Assembly (NCBI RefSeq): GCF_902726565.1
Contig: NZ_CACVAF010000009.1
Location: forward strand, 105,971 to 169,970
DNA: 64,000 nt
Source of the DNA: Yersinia vastinensis
Lineage (GTDB): Bacteria > Pseudomonadota > Gammaproteobacteria > Enterobacterales > Enterobacteriaceae
Direction: 5' to 3'
In this document: piece by piece, positions 51,639 to 62,059 of the stretch
How positions within the stretch are numbered: position 1 is the first letter of the stretch
Layout of the letters: each line of letters opens with the position of its first letter
Notes under the pieces: generated by a model
The model's input: the letters and a program-made list of their open reading frames with translations, nothing else
Databases searched by the model: none
Told to the model about the DNA's origin: nothing
Position numbers and translations under genes: made by a program

Positions 51639-51763
51639 ATACCCAAAATAATTGGGGTTGCAGGTAGGCGGCAAACGAGAGCATCCCGATGAGCTGACAC
51701 TGGTCAGTGACTCGGGTGCTTGAGGGCAGCTAACACTGCTGCAACTTCAAGTATGAAGGGTAT
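51639..51763 (+). repeat. complete ERIC element between mrp and udk
   Basis: 125 bp with inverted ends ATACCC and GGGTAT, the C-C-C-G-A-T-G-A-G-C-T and C-T-C-G-G-G-T-G core arms, and a C-T-G-C-A-A-C-T-T-C-A-A-G-T-A-T-G-A end typical of ERIC. No target duplication is evident by eye. Confidence 0.85.
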
Positions 51764-51866
51764 AGCGCTAGCATCGAACGGGCTAACTCCTTATAATTGG
51801 CGCGCTCGAAGCATCTTGCATGCTTCGTCTCCCCTCACAACATTTAGTAATCAGGTCTTTAATTTT

Positions 51867-52508
51867 ATGACTGACAAAGCACACCAGTGCGTCATTATCG
51901 GGATAGCGGGTGCCTCAGCCTCCGGAAAAAGTCTTATCGCCAGTACGCTGTATCGTGAGTTGCGCGAACAGGTGGGCGACCAACATATTGGCGTCATCCC
52001 TGAGGATGGTTATTACAAAGACCAGAGTCATCTGTCGATGGAAGAGCGGGTCAAAACCAACTACGACCACCCCAGCGCCATGGATCACAACTTATTGCTA
52101 GAACATCTGCAATCACTGAAAGCAGGTAAGTCGATTGAATTGCCACTTTACAGCTATACCGAGCACACGCGTAAAAAAGAGACTGTCCATTTAGAACCGA
52201 AGAAAGTCATTATTCTGGAAGGGATCTTGCTGTTGACTGATATCCGCTTGCGCCAGGAGATGAATTTCTCAATCTTTGTCGATACCCCATTGGATATCTG
52301 CTTGATGCGCCGAATGAAGCGTGATGTGAATGAACGTGGCCGCTCAATGGATTCTGTTATGGCGCAGTACCAGAAAACCGTACGCCCAATGTTTCTGCAA
52401 TTTATAGAACCTTCCAAACAATATGCTGACATTATCGTTCCGCGCGGTGGTAAGAACCGAATTGCGATCGATATTCTAAAAGCAAAAATCAGCCAGTTCT
52501 TTGAGTAA
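51867..52508 (+). CDS. udk: uridine kinase
   Basis: Phosphorylates uridine and cytidine to UMP/CMP in pyrimidine salvage. The 213 residues have Walker A G-A-S-A-S-G-K-S near 13-20, a D-G-Y-Y-K-D substrate region near 45-50 and the R-R-M-K-R-D lid near 145-152. A longer in-frame reading from 51720 starts within the ERIC element and is not family-like; ATG 51867 aligns with E. coli Udk (213 aa). Confidence 0.95.
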   Translation: MTDKAHQCVIIGIAGASASGKSLIASTLYRELREQVGDQHIGVIPEDGYYKDQSHLSMEERVKTNYDHPSAMDHNLLLEHLQSLKAGKSIELPLYSYTEHTRKKETVHLEPKKVIILEGILLLTDIRLRQEMNFSIFVDTPLDICLMRRMKRDVNERGRSMDSVMAQYQKTVRPMFLQFIEPSKQYADIIVPRGGKNRIAIDILKAKISQFFE

Positions 52509-52593
52509 TGTTCGTCTGGACCTTTGCTTCTTAATATGGCAGCTTTCAGAGTATGCGAGCTGTAACATGCGAATTCTAATGGAGATTTAAGCA

Positions 52594-53175
52594 ATGAGAC
52601 TGTGCGACCGTGACATAGAGGCTTGGCTGGACAGCGGAAAATTGGGCATTGACCCTCGCCCGCCTGTCGAACGTATCAATGGTGCTACAGTCGATGTTCG
52701 CTTAGGCAACCAATTTCGAGTGTTCCGTGGCCACACTGCTGCATATATAGATTTAAGTGGCCCGAAAGATGAAGTCAGTGAAGCGCTCGAACGGGTCATG
52801 AGTGATGAGATCAACTTACCTGAAGGGGAGGCCTTCTTCCTGCATCCTGGTGAGTTAGCGCTCGCAGTGACACTAGAATCAGTTACTATCCCTGATGATT
52901 TGGTCGGTTGGCTTGATGGCCGCTCTTCTTTGGCCCGTCTTGGGTTGATGGTGCATGTGACAGCACACCGAATCGATCCCGGTTGGCAAGGCAGGATTGT
53001 GCTGGAGTTCTATAATTCAGGTAAGCTGCCATTGGCCCTGCGTCCAGGGATGCTCATTGGCGCGCTGAGTTTTGAGCCACTTTCAGGCCCGGCAGCTCGT
53101 CCTTATAATAGTCGTCAGGATGCAAAATACCGGGGCCAACAAGGTGCTGTAGCCAGTCGTATCGACAAAGACTAG
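52594..53175 (+). CDS. dcd: dCTP deaminase
   Basis: Converts dCTP to dUTP for thymidylate synthesis. The 193 residues match E. coli Dcd in length. The [11 protein letters not shown] motif near 107-117 and the [10 protein letters not shown] segment near 124-133, with catalytic Arg/Glu residues, are intact. GGAG about 11 bases upstream. Order udk-dcd-asmA is as in E. coli. Confidence 0.96.
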   Translation: MRLCDRDIEAWLDSGKLGIDPRPPVERINGATVDVRLGNQFRVFRGHTAAYIDLSGPKDEVSEALERVMSDEINLPEGEAFFLHPGELALAVTLESVTIPDDLVGWLDGRSSLARLGLMVHVTAHRIDPGWQGRIVLEFYNSGKLPLALRPGMLIGALSFEPLSGPAARPYNSRQDAKYRGQQGAVASRIDKD

Positions 53176-53237
53176 CCATTTTTCTCGCTGATTTTAGCCG
53201 GTTTGGGCTTTATCGCTTGTTTAGACAAGAGGATGTC

Positions 53238-55085
53238 ATGAGACGATTACTAACGACGTTAATTATCCTGCTCGTTGTATTAGTTGCAGGTATGAGCGCA
53301 TTGGTATTGCTAGTAAATCCAAATGACTTCCGTGGATATATGGTCAAACAGGTTGAAAGGAAAAGTGGTTATCAGCTACAACTTGAAGGTGATTTGCGTT
53401 GGCATGTCTGGCCACAACTTAGCATTATTGTTGGCCGGACTGCGCTGACGGCCCCCGGCGCGACGACTCCAGTGATCAGTGCTGAAAATATGCGCTTGGA
53501 TGTCAAACTCTGGCCACTGCTATCACATCAGCTTGATGTTAAACAGGTGATGCTGAAAGGGGCGGTTATCCGCTTAACGCCTGACAGTGAAGCACAACAA
53601 CAACCAGGAGCGCCAGTTGCCCCAAGCGGAACTGCACCTGTTGATGAACACCGCGCTTGGAAGCTTGATATTAATAAAGTCCAGATTGCTGACAGCCTGT
53701 TGGTTTGGCAACGGACAGATAATGATCAAGTGAATGTCCGCGACATTAACCTTGAGCTTCAACAAGACGCGCAACGACAAGTCCATATCACTCTTTCCAG
53801 CCGTGTTAACCGTAATCAACGGGATATCACGTTTGCCATGGTTGCAGATGCCGACATGCGCCATTATCCGCAGCAGTTCAGTGCCAATATCAGCCAATTT
53901 ACCTATAAATTGGAAGGCGCAGATATTCCTATCGGGGGCGTGAGTGGAGAGGGAACATTACAAGCCAGCTATCAAAGTGACATCCAGCAGTTATTGCTGA
54001 ACCAACTGAGTTTCTCAGCAAATAACAACCAGTTGACCGGGAGCGCCAAAGCGACGCTGGGTGATATCCCTGATTATGCCATCAATCTAGCTGCTGATAA
54101 TCTAAACTTAGACGCGATTTTTGGTTGGGAGGCTAAAAACACGGCGGATAGCAAAGCGTTGGCTAAACAGCCGATTGCGACTGCACCGGTTATTGCGATT
54201 CAGGCTGATGATGATGTCGGTCAAGACTTACAAGCATTGCGCGATTTTACTGCACAAATAACACTCACAGCGAGTAACTTGGTTTATCGCGCTATCAACG
54301 TCAATCAACTGAATCTGCAGGCATCAAACCAACGAGGGAATGTGCAGATAAGTCATTTAACGGGCAAGGCACTGGGAGGAGATTTCTCACTACCAGGCTC
54401 GCTGGATGTGACCGGAAAGAAAGTGCTCACAACGGTTAGCCCTATAATTAATAATATGGAATTGGGGCCTGTATTATTGGCGGCAGGTTTACCGCAGATG
54501 ATGACCGGTAAATTCTCCATGAAAGCGCAACTGTCTGGGGACGGCCTCAATGTCGAGGCATTCAACCGTCGCTGGAAAGGGGATGCGCAACTCAGCATGA
54601 ATGGTGCGCAGTTGCAAGGGCTGAATATCCAGCAGCTTATCCAACAAGCCGTGACCCGCAGTTCCAATGATGTTAAAGCCGAAGAGCGCCATGAGCGCTA
54701 CACAGAGGTTAAACAGCTACAAGCCAATCTGGCTCTAAACAAAGGGCGAGTGAATGTAAGTAGCCTCAGTGCTGATTCTGCATTAATTGCGATTACAGGC
54801 AATGGTGAGCTTAATTTACCTCAACGGCAGTGCGACATGAATCTGTCTGTACGGGTGATGCAAGGCTGGAGTGGCGAAGATCGGTTGGTTAAGTTTTTAC
54901 AAAACACGGATATTCCACTACGTATTTATGGCCCGTGGACTCAATTGAGTTACCAACTGAATGTTGAGCAACTCCTGCGTAATGAATTGCAGCAGCGTGC
55001 GAAAAGAGCCCTCAGTGACTGGGCTGAACGTAACCCAGAGAACCGCGCCCGTCAGGACCTTAAGAAGCTGATTGATAAGCTTTAA
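53238..55085 (+). CDS. asmA: AsmA, inner-membrane-anchored envelope protein
   Basis: AsmA-family protein of 615 residues with a single N-terminal membrane segment (about 3-27) and a long beta-rich periplasmic body. In E. coli, mutants affect outer-membrane protein assembly and LPS level, and the wider family is linked to phospholipid transport. The ATG at 53238 follows GAGGATGTC; an upstream ATG at 53217 adds seven residues and lacks a site. Family C-terminal W-S-G-E-D-R-L-V-K-F and N-V-E-Q-L-L-R-N-E segments are present. Confidence 0.93.
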   Translation: MRRLLTTLIILLVVLVAGMSALVLLVNPNDFRGYMVKQVERKSGYQLQLEGDLRWHVWPQLSIIVGRTALTAPGATTPVISAENMRLDVKLWPLLSHQLDVKQVMLKGAVIRLTPDSEAQQQPGAPVAPSGTAPVDEHRAWKLDINKVQIADSLLVWQRTDNDQVNVRDINLELQQDAQRQVHITLSSRVNRNQRDITFAMVADADMRHYPQQFSANISQFTYKLEGADIPIGGVSGEGTLQASYQSDIQQLLLNQLSFSANNNQLTGSAKATLGDIPDYAINLAADNLNLDAIFGWEAKNTADSKALAKQPIATAPVIAIQADDDVGQDLQALRDFTAQITLTASNLVYRAINVNQLNLQASNQRGNVQISHLTGKALGGDFSLPGSLDVTGKKVLTTVSPIINNMELGPVLLAAGLPQMMTGKFSMKAQLSGDGLNVEAFNRRWKGDAQLSMNGAQLQGLNIQQLIQQAVTRSSNDVKAEERHERYTEVKQLQANLALNKGRVNVSSLSADSALIAITGNGELNLPQRQCDMNLSVRVMQGWSGEDRLVKFLQNTDIPLRIYGPWTQLSYQLNVEQLLRNELQQRAKRALSDWAERNPENRARQDLKKLIDKL

Positions 55086-55395
55086 TCTACATCGCCAATA
55101 TTGATATGTCGGGTGGCTTATCAATATTGGATGATAGCTATTCTTTGTTATTTTTCTGTTGTTGCATTGATCCCCAATCTCGTATTTCTAAATACAAAAT
55201 ACTTTGGCTTACTCACAAACTAATATTTGTTTCTAAAATCCCTGCGAATCATTGATAGATGTCATAAACTCGCCGATGGACTTTGGGCAGAGTGCAGGGC
55301 TATTTCTGCATTTTTACAAGAAGAATCTTAATGCAGCATTCAGCAACAAATGAGTATACCCAAATACCAAGGGGATATTCGGTGAGAGAGGGTAT
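55086..55395 (+). other. asmA-dcuC gap with a perfect inverted repeat
   Basis: A 12-bp perfect inverted repeat (CCAATATTGATA at 55095-55106 with its complement at 55119-55130) lies 10 bases after asmA, with a 12-base loop and a T-rich stretch about 15 bases later. It may slow or end transcription. Further on, T-T-G-A-T-A-G-A-T-G-T-C-A-T near 55253 is a weak half-match to an FNR box. No gene seen. Confidence 0.4.
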
Positions 55396-56754
55396 ATGTT
55401 AGATCTTTTGATTGGGATTGTCGTGGCGGTCGGCGTAGGCCGTTATATTATTAAAGGTTATTCGGCCACAGGTGTGTTGATGGTCGGTGGTCTACTGCTA
55501 TTGGCGATCAGTGCCCTGATGGGCAAAAGCGTGTTGCCAGCCAGTGCGACGCCAACAGGTTGGCGAGCAACGGATATTGTCGAATATGTCAAAATCCTGT
55601 TGATGAGCCGTGGCGGTGATCTGGGTATGATGATCATGGTGTTATGTGGCTTTGCGGCTTATATGACACATATCGGTGCAAATGATGTGGTAGTCAAGAT
55701 AGCATCTAAACCGCTGCAAATGATCAATTCCCCCTATTTACTGATGGTCGCGGCATACATCGTGGCCTGCTTGATGTCGTTGGCGGTATCATCGGCAACC
55801 GGGTTAGGTGTGCTGTTGATGGCCACATTATTCCCAGTGATGGTTAACGTTGGTATCAGCCGTGGAGCAGCGGCGGCTATTTGCGCATCTCCTGCGGCGA
55901 TTATTCTGGCTCCCACCTCCGGTGACGTTGTGCTGGCTGCACAAGCCTCTGAAATGCCGCTGGTTGATTTTGCCTTTAAAACAACATTGCCCATCTCTAT
56001 TGCCGCTATCGTTTGCATGGCCATAGCTCACTTTTTCTGGCAGCGCTATCTCGACAATAAAAGCCAGGAAAAGCATGAAATGATGGATGTAAACGACATC
56101 AAAACAAATGCACCGGGTTTTTATGCCATCTTGCCATTCACACCAATTATTGGCGTGCTGATATTTGATGGTAAATGGGGGCCAGAATTACACATCATCA
56201 CAGTATTGGTTATCTGCATGCTGATGGCTGCTGTGATTGAATTCTTGCGTAGTTTCGATGCGAAAACCGTATTCAGCGGTCTTGAAGTGGCTTATCGCGG
56301 TATGGCTGATGCTTTTGCGACTGTGGTGATGTTGTTAGTTGCTGCTGGGGTGTTCGCGCAAGGTTTGAGCACCGTTGGTTTTATCAGCGGTTTGATTGGA
56401 TTGGCTCAATCTTTTGGCACCGGTGGCATTATTATGATGCTGGTTTTGGTCGTGATAACTATGCTGGCGGCAATGACAACAGGTTCAGGTAACGCACCGT
56501 TTTATGCCTTTGTTGAATTGATTCCGAAACTTGCGGCTCAAATGGGGATAAACCCGGCTTATCTGGTTATTCCCATGCTACAGGCATCAAATTTAGGTCG
56601 CACGTTATCCCCAGTTTCGGGGGTTGTTGTTGCGGTAGCCGGGATGGCAAAAATATCGCCTTTCGAAGTGGTAAAACGCACCTCTGTGCCAGTATTGGTC
56701 GGTTTGGTTGTCGTGATTGTCGCCACTGAGATTTTGGTACCAGTGCACTTATAA
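55396..56754 (+). CDS. dcuC: anaerobic C4-dicarboxylate carrier DcuC
   Basis: Inner-membrane carrier for succinate efflux and fumarate/succinate exchange during fermentation. The 452 residues have about 12 segments and are nearly identical to E. coli DcuC in A-S-P-A-A-I-I-L-A-P-T-S-G-D-V-V and S-N-L-G-R-T-L-S-P-V-S-G-V. GAGAGG before the ATG supports the start. Between asmA and yegH here, unlike its E. coli location. Confidence 0.95.
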   Translation: MLDLLIGIVVAVGVGRYIIKGYSATGVLMVGGLLLLAISALMGKSVLPASATPTGWRATDIVEYVKILLMSRGGDLGMMIMVLCGFAAYMTHIGANDVVVKIASKPLQMINSPYLLMVAAYIVACLMSLAVSSATGLGVLLMATLFPVMVNVGISRGAAAAICASPAAIILAPTSGDVVLAAQASEMPLVDFAFKTTLPISIAAIVCMAIAHFFWQRYLDNKSQEKHEMMDVNDIKTNAPGFYAILPFTPIIGVLIFDGKWGPELHIITVLVICMLMAAVIEFLRSFDAKTVFSGLEVAYRGMADAFATVVMLLVAAGVFAQGLSTVGFISGLIGLAQSFGTGGIIMMLVLVVITMLAAMTTGSGNAPFYAFVELIPKLAAQMGINPAYLVIPMLQASNLGRTLSPVSGVVVAVAGMAKISPFEVVKRTSVPVLVGLVVVIVATEILVPVHL

Positions 56755-56770
56755 TTTCGACATGAAGCCA

Positions 56771-56805
56771 TAAAAAAGCCGGGTGACAATAGACACCCGG
56801 CCTAA
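56771..56805 (-). terminator. terminator between dcuC and yegH
   Basis: Stem GCCGGGTG/CACCCGGC (56778-56785 with 56794-56801), followed on the minus strand by TTTTTTATGG. It is a strong terminator for yegH and probably also a barrier to dcuC transcripts. Confidence 0.85.
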
Positions 56806-56838
56806 TATACCGCAGGTCAACTATACCCCATAGGTCAA

Positions 56839-58425
56839 CTACACTTCATAATCAGGATCAGGCACAGCCAGTGGCGTTATTTTCACCTTCAATATACGGT
56901 GACTACTCACTTCCAGAGGCTCAAACAGATAGTCGCCAATCTTCAGCTGCTCGCCAACTTTTGGTATTCGCTGGGTGTACTCCATCAATAACCCGGCTAA
57001 TGTGTGATATTCACGTTTATCATCAATGGGCAAAGGCAGATAAAGGACTAAGTCTTCCAGCGGCATATAACCATTCGCAATCCAACAACCATCTTCTGTT
57101 TGCTGAATATCGTGGCGTGCATCCAGCTCTTCACCTGCCACCGGTAGATTACCCGCAATGGTTTCCATCACATCCGTCAGAGTAACAACACCTTCGATGG
57201 AACCAAACTCATCGACCACGAAAGCAAAATGTGTCTGTGCTTGGCGAAATTGCTCAAGTGCCATCAATAGAGAAACTTGCTCAGGGAAAATCAGCGGTTG
57301 GCGAATCAACGCACGTAAATCAAGTTTTTCTCCAGCCAACTGTTGTTTCAGTAAATCAATGACATGGATAACCCCCAGGGGTTCATCAGTCGAGCTATCC
57401 TCAGTGACAACAATTCGAGTGTGCAGATTTTTCGTCAGCAATTGAGCCAACTTCTCAGGAGGATCATTAAGGTCTAGATATTCAACATCATGGCGGGATG
57501 TCATGATGCTGCTGACGGTCCGTTGAGCTAGCCCCAGTACCCGCTCAATCATCCTACGTTCTTGCTCGTTGAACACCTCTTGACCTTCACTGGTATTATC
57601 CGCAATCAGATTGGCTGTGTGATTATCCAACTCCGCTTCTTCATGCTTGCCACTGAGCATACGCAACACAGCTTCTGCTGTCCTTTCACGTAACGGCCGA
57701 ACAGTAGACAGAAAGCGACGGCGGTTGAATTGTGCAAACTGATTCAATGACTCAATAATTACAGAGAAGCCAATCGCTGCGTACAGATAGCCTTTCGGAA
57801 TATGGTAACCAAAACCCTCGGCCACTAGACTGAAGCCAATCATCAGCAGGAAACTCAAGCAAAGAATGACAATGGTTGGATGTGCATTCACAAAGCGAGT
57901 CAGTGATTTACTGGCCAATAGCATCAACCCAATGGCGATACAGACAGCTGCCATCATGACTGCAAGGTGGTCGACCATACCAACAGCGGTAATAACTGAG
58001 TCGAGGGAGAAAATGGCATCCAACACGACAATCTGCGCCACTACCGGCCAGAAACGAGCACCTTTACGTTGCTGGCTCTGCTGATGGTCTTTGCCTTCAA
58101 GTCGCTCATTGAGCTCCATGGTGGCTTTAAAGAGCAAAAATATCCCCCCAACCAACATAATCAAATCGCGGGCACTGAATGGGTGCCCGGAAAGGGTGAC
58201 CAAGGGGGCAGTTAAGGTCGCTAACCAAGAGATACTGGCCAACAGCACCAGTCGCATCAATAATGCACATAGTAGCCCTGTGACTCTGGCCTTATCCCGC
58301 AAGTGCCGGGGCAGTTTCTCCGCCAAAATAGCAATAAATATTAGGTTGTCTATACCTAACACAATTTCAAGCACAACTAGCGTCGCCAGCCCTGCCCAAA
58401 TAGTAGGATCTGCGATCCATTCCAT
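56839..58425 (-). CDS. yegH: TerC-CBS-CorC inner-membrane protein YegH
   Basis: A 528-residue protein: TerC-type membrane domain with seven segments (about 1-235; [11 protein letters not shown] near 18-28 and [10 protein letters not shown] near 135-144 carry conserved acidic residues), a CBS-pair domain near 300-425 (S-I-M-T-S-R-H and F-A-F-V-V-D-E-F-G), and a CorC/HlyC C-terminal domain near 440-525. It may handle metal ions; not proven. E. coli also has yegH between asmA and a polysaccharide locus. Confidence 0.93.
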   Translation of the reverse strand: MEWIADPTIWAGLATLVVLEIVLGIDNLIFIAILAEKLPRHLRDKARVTGLLCALLMRLVLLASISWLATLTAPLVTLSGHPFSARDLIMLVGGIFLLFKATMELNERLEGKDHQQSQQRKGARFWPVVAQIVVLDAIFSLDSVITAVGMVDHLAVMMAAVCIAIGLMLLASKSLTRFVNAHPTIVILCLSFLLMIGFSLVAEGFGYHIPKGYLYAAIGFSVIIESLNQFAQFNRRRFLSTVRPLRERTAEAVLRMLSGKHEEAELDNHTANLIADNTSEGQEVFNEQERRMIERVLGLAQRTVSSIMTSRHDVEYLDLNDPPEKLAQLLTKNLHTRIVVTEDSSTDEPLGVIHVIDLLKQQLAGEKLDLRALIRQPLIFPEQVSLLMALEQFRQAQTHFAFVVDEFGSIEGVVTLTDVMETIAGNLPVAGEELDARHDIQQTEDGCWIANGYMPLEDLVLYLPLPIDDKREYHTLAGLLMEYTQRIPKVGEQLKIGDYLFEPLEVSSHRILKVKITPLAVPDPDYEV

Positions 58426-58911
58426 ATTTCTAACTTCACCTTTTATTTCTATGGCTTGTGCCGTAGATGAGAATAATGGCCCTGTAACACGAGGTTTTCA
58501 AATTCAAATATAAGAAAAGGACGATATTACTAACAAAAAATACGAATGTGAAGAATAAAAAGGAAAACTGTAACTCACTGAAACTATTGTGTAATCCTTA
58601 AAAAAACACGTCAGATAAATGAAGGAAACTAACAGATATTTCCTAGTTAAATTTAATGCTATATAATAGATAATCAGTAGAAATAATTATGTGAGTATAA
58701 TTCACTCAATAAAATCATACGTCTATAATTTAACAGTGACGATGAAATGCTGTAAATATGAGCAAGTAGCTATTGGTAGCTGTAAAGCCAAGGGCGGTAG
58801 CGTTGTTAAACCAATTAATTATGCTGATTATTATTTCTTATGGAATAGTTATTATTCTCATTTGAGGTGTGGTACTTCTAGTTGTATGCAACTTTATAGT
58901 GATAAGGATAT
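58426..58911 (+). other. AT-rich gap between yegH and the polysaccharide operon
   Basis: Very AT-rich between 58510 and 58770; promoters for both flanking genes must lie here but no single one stands out. The only clear element is the JUMPstart/ops sequence listed separately. No coding region is supported. Confidence 0.5.
58769..58805 (+). promoter_or_regulatory. JUMPstart sequence with ops element (RfaH recruitment)
   Basis: GGTAGCTGTAAAGCCA followed by AGGGCGGTAGCGTTG reproduces the JUMPstart sequence found upstream of O-antigen and capsule operons. The ops core GGCGGTAG is at 58793-58800. It lies about 110 bp before manC and predicts RfaH-dependent transcription of the operon to its right. 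Confidence 0.9.
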
Positions 58912-58914
58912 ATG

Positions 58915-60330
58915 ATGTTACTTCCGGTGATTATGGCGGGTGGAACGGGTAGTCGTCTGTGGCCGATGTCAAGAGAGCTTTATCCCAAGCAGTTTTTACG
59001 CTTGCATGGGGTAAATTCGATGTTACAGGAGACTGTGAATCGTTTAGAAGGAATTTCTGTTAGAGAGCCAGTCGTCATTTGTAATGAAGAACATCGGTTC
59101 TTAGTCGCTGAACAGTTGCGGCAAATAAATAAACTATCACATAATATAATATTAGAACCTGTTGGGCGTAATACTGCCCCTGCCATTGCATTAGCCGCGC
59201 TAAACGCTGTCTCCCAAGGCGACGACCCAATAATGTTAGTGTTGGCTGCCGACCACATAATCAATGATTGCCAAGCATTCCAACAAGCCGTCACCAAGGC
59301 AATTCCATTTGCTAAGAAAGACAGCCTAGTTACTTTTGGCATCGTTCCAACGGGCCCAGAAACTGGCTACGGTTATATACAGCGTGGCGAAACCACCGTT
59401 AATGATATCTCTGAAGCTTTCAAAGTTGAGCGTTTTGTTGAAAAACCGGATTTAAAAACGGCAGAGCAATATATTCATTCTGGTGAATATTATTGGAATA
59501 GTGGCATGTTTATGTTCCGCGCCAAGCGATATATCCAAGAATTAGAAAAATTCAGACCCGATATTCTTGACGCCTGTAAAGCCGCGATGAAAGATTCAGA
59601 CTCAGACAAAGATTTTATCACTATTGATAAAGATAAATTTAGTACTTGTCCGGATGAGTCTATTGATTATGCCGTGATGGAAAAAACCAGTAATGCTGTG
59701 GTCGTACCGCTTGACGCCGGCTGGAGCGATGTTGGTTCTTGGTCTGCACTCTGGGATGTGAGCAGCAAAGATGAATTAGGTAATGCTGTTACTGGCGATA
59801 CTTACTTACATGACACACAGAATTGCTATATCAACACAGATGAAAAATTAGTCGCAGCTGTTGGGGTGGACAATTTAGTTATTGTTAGCACTAAAGATGC
59901 CGTATTAGTTGTTGATAAATCTAAAGTACAAGATGTTAAAAAGATTGTTGAACATCTTAAATTAACAAAGCGCAGTGAATATCGTCGTCACAGAGAAACA
60001 TATCGCCCTTGGGGACGTTGCGACATTGTTGTTAATGAACAACGCTTTAATGTAAATCGCATTACGGTTAAGCCGGGCGGCGCATTCTCTATGCAGATGC
60101 ATCATCATCGTGCAGAACATTGGATTGTGTTATCCGGTACTGCAAAAGTGACGATTGCAGACAAGACATTCTTAATTACTGAAAACCAGTCAACTTTTAT
60201 TCCTATTGGTTCACTCCATATGTTAGAGAATCCAGGGAAAATTCCACTTGAGCTTATTGAAGTTCAGTCAGGTTCTTACTTGGGCGATGACGACATTATC
60301 AGAATTAAAGACCATTATGGCCGCTGCTGA
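58915..60330 (+). CDS. manC: mannose-1-phosphate guanylyltransferase
   Basis: Makes GDP-mannose from mannose-1-phosphate and GTP. The 471 residues have the nucleotidyltransferase signature [10 protein letters not shown] near 8-17, P-K-Q-F near 25, F-V-E-K-P near 178 and a C-terminal cupin (phosphomannose isomerase-like) region with M-H-H-H-R-A-E-H near 400. Two adjacent ATGs (58912, 58915) exist; AAGGA is better spaced for the second. First gene after JUMPstart. Confidence 0.93.
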   Translation: MLLPVIMAGGTGSRLWPMSRELYPKQFLRLHGVNSMLQETVNRLEGISVREPVVICNEEHRFLVAEQLRQINKLSHNIILEPVGRNTAPAIALAALNAVSQGDDPIMLVLAADHIINDCQAFQQAVTKAIPFAKKDSLVTFGIVPTGPETGYGYIQRGETTVNDISEAFKVERFVEKPDLKTAEQYIHSGEYYWNSGMFMFRAKRYIQELEKFRPDILDACKAAMKDSDSDKDFITIDKDKFSTCPDESIDYAVMEKTSNAVVVPLDAGWSDVGSWSALWDVSSKDELGNAVTGDTYLHDTQNCYINTDEKLVAAVGVDNLVIVSTKDAVLVVDKSKVQDVKKIVEHLKLTKRSEYRRHRETYRPWGRCDIVVNEQRFNVNRITVKPGGAFSMQMHHHRAEHWIVLSGTAKVTIADKTFLITENQSTFIPIGSLHMLENPGKIPLELIEVQSGSYLGDDDIIRIKDHYGRC

Positions 60331-60343
60331 TTTAGAGGAAACA

Positions 60344-61720
60344 ATGAATACCCTAACTTGTTTTAAAGCTTATGATATCCGTGGTCAATTGGGTTTAGAG
60401 TTGAATGAAGATATTGCTTATCGTATTGGTCGAGCTTTTGGTGAGTATTTAAAACCTAAAACTATTGTTGTTGGTGGTGATGTTCGGTTAACCAGTGAAT
60501 CCCTAAAGATGGCTTTGGCAGACGGATTGATGGATGCTGGTAGTGATGTCTTGGATATTGGATTAAGCGGTACTGAAGAGGTCTATTTTGCCACATTTCA
60601 CTTAGGCGTGGATGGCGGAATAGAAGTGACTGCTAGCCATAATCCAATGAATTACAACGGAATGAAGCTGGTCCGGGAAAACGCTAAACCTATTAGCGGT
60701 GATACTGGTCTACGTGATATCCAAAGGCTGGCAGAAGAGAATAATTTCACAGCACCGGACCAAAGTAAAAGAGGTCGTTATAAGAAGATCTCAATACTCA
60801 GTGAGTATGTAGATCATTTGATGGGTTACATCGACTTTAAAAACTTCACCAGACCTTTGAAACTTGCAATAAACTCTGGCAATGGTGCTGCCGGGCATGT
60901 GATTGATGAAATTGAAAAACGCTTTGTTGCTGCACACCTCCCAATAGAATTTGTCAAAGTTCACCATCACCCTGATGGTCATTTCCCTAATGGAATTCCC
61001 AATCCTTTACTTCCAGAGTGCCGAGCGGATACAGAAAAATCTGTTATTGATTCTGGTGCGGATATGGGGATTGCATTTGATGGTGATTTTGACCGCTGTT
61101 TCCTATTTGATGAGAACGGACAATTTATTGAGGGTTATTATATTGTAGGTTTGTTAGGTGAAGCTTTTTTACAGAAAGAAAAGGGCGCTAAAATAATTCA
61201 TGACCCACGTTTAACTTGGAATACAGTTGATATTATTTCTAAAGCTGGCGGGATTCCAGTCATGTCTAAGACGGGCCATGCTTTTATAAAGGAAAGAATG
61301 CGCAAAGAAGATGCAATATATGGCGGAGAGATGAGTGCTCATCATTATTTTCGCGATTTTGCATATTGCGATAGTGGAATGATCCCATGGCTATTAGTCG
61401 CAGAATTACTTTGCGTTAAGAATATGTCCTTAAGCCAATTAGTTGGTGATCGTATGAAGGCATTCCCTGCCTCTGGCGAGATTAATCGTAAGTTGATAGA
61501 TGCTAAAAGTTGCATTGCCAAAATTAGGGCTATCTATGAACCCGATGCTGTCAATGTTGATTTAACCGACGGTATCAGTATTGAGTACAGTGATTGGCGG
61601 TTTAATTTAAGAACTTCAAATACTGAGCCTGTAGTGCGTCTAAATGTTGAATCAATAGGAAATGTCACTTTAATGGATAGTAAAACTAAAGAAATTTTAG
61701 AGTTATTAAGCGAAAAATAA
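60344..61720 (+). CDS. manB: phosphomannomutase
   Basis: Converts mannose-6-phosphate to mannose-1-phosphate for ManC. The 458 residues show the phosphoserine loop T-A-S-H-N-P-M near 95-101, metal loop D-G-D-F-D-R near 246-251, the sugar-binding G-G-E-M-S-A-H-H near 327-334 and the C-terminal phosphate loop R-T-S-N-T-E-P near 424-430. The ATG 60344 has GAGGAA upstream; a longer reading into manC is rejected. It is 13 bp after manC. Confidence 0.94.
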   Translation: MNTLTCFKAYDIRGQLGLELNEDIAYRIGRAFGEYLKPKTIVVGGDVRLTSESLKMALADGLMDAGSDVLDIGLSGTEEVYFATFHLGVDGGIEVTASHNPMNYNGMKLVRENAKPISGDTGLRDIQRLAEENNFTAPDQSKRGRYKKISILSEYVDHLMGYIDFKNFTRPLKLAINSGNGAAGHVIDEIEKRFVAAHLPIEFVKVHHHPDGHFPNGIPNPLLPECRADTEKSVIDSGADMGIAFDGDFDRCFLFDENGQFIEGYYIVGLLGEAFLQKEKGAKIIHDPRLTWNTVDIISKAGGIPVMSKTGHAFIKERMRKEDAIYGGEMSAHHYFRDFAYCDSGMIPWLLVAELLCVKNMSLSQLVGDRMKAFPASGEINRKLIDAKSCIAKIRAIYEPDAVNVDLTDGISIEYSDWRFNLRTSNTEPVVRLNVESIGNVTLMDSKTKEILELLSEK

Positions 61721-62059
61721 TTTTATAATGAAAATAGCTATTATTTGTAATTGGTATTTTTATTAAATACATCTTTAAATCATAAGCATCAGTTGCTTAC
61801 TGAATATTAGCCATCGCCAATAGAATGCGTTAATTAGGTGAATATATTTTGAAAATTTATATTGTCCTCCTATCAAAAAAAATAGGCTGCTATGATTTAT
61901 TAAGATATTTATATAGGAATATATATGTTAAATTTAAAGCGAGTCTTATGAGGGTTATTTATAAATATAAGGGACTCAATGAAGAATTAAATATATCAAA
62001 TGATACGAAAAATATGAGAATAAAATTGGACTTCCATATTAGATCCAAAAGGAAATAGC
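61721..62059 (+). other. AT-rich gap between manB and the glycosyltransferase gene
   Basis: 339 bases without a convincing gene. It contains one small frame (listed separately) and otherwise AT-rich sequence with no hairpin followed by a T-run, so manCB transcription probably continues into the next gene. Confidence 0.4.
61849..62058 (+). CDS. small unrecognised ORF, possibly a gene remnant
   Basis: 69 codons from TTG 61849 (AGGTG about 8 bases upstream), ending two bases before the next gene's ATG. The product would be basic, with hydrophobic residues at the start (I-Y-I-V-L-L) and many Lys and Asn. Not recognised. It could be the tail of a decayed O-antigen gene, a small protein, or chance in AT-rich DNA. 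Confidence 0.25.
   Translation: MKIYIVLLSKKIGCYDLLRYLYRNIYVKFKASLMRVIYKYKGLNEELNISNDTKNMRIKLDFHIRSKRK

Noticed and set aside
51720..51866. Longer udk frame starting in the ERIC element
   Set aside because: The extra 49 residues are translated repeat sequence; ATG 51867 gives the normal Udk length.
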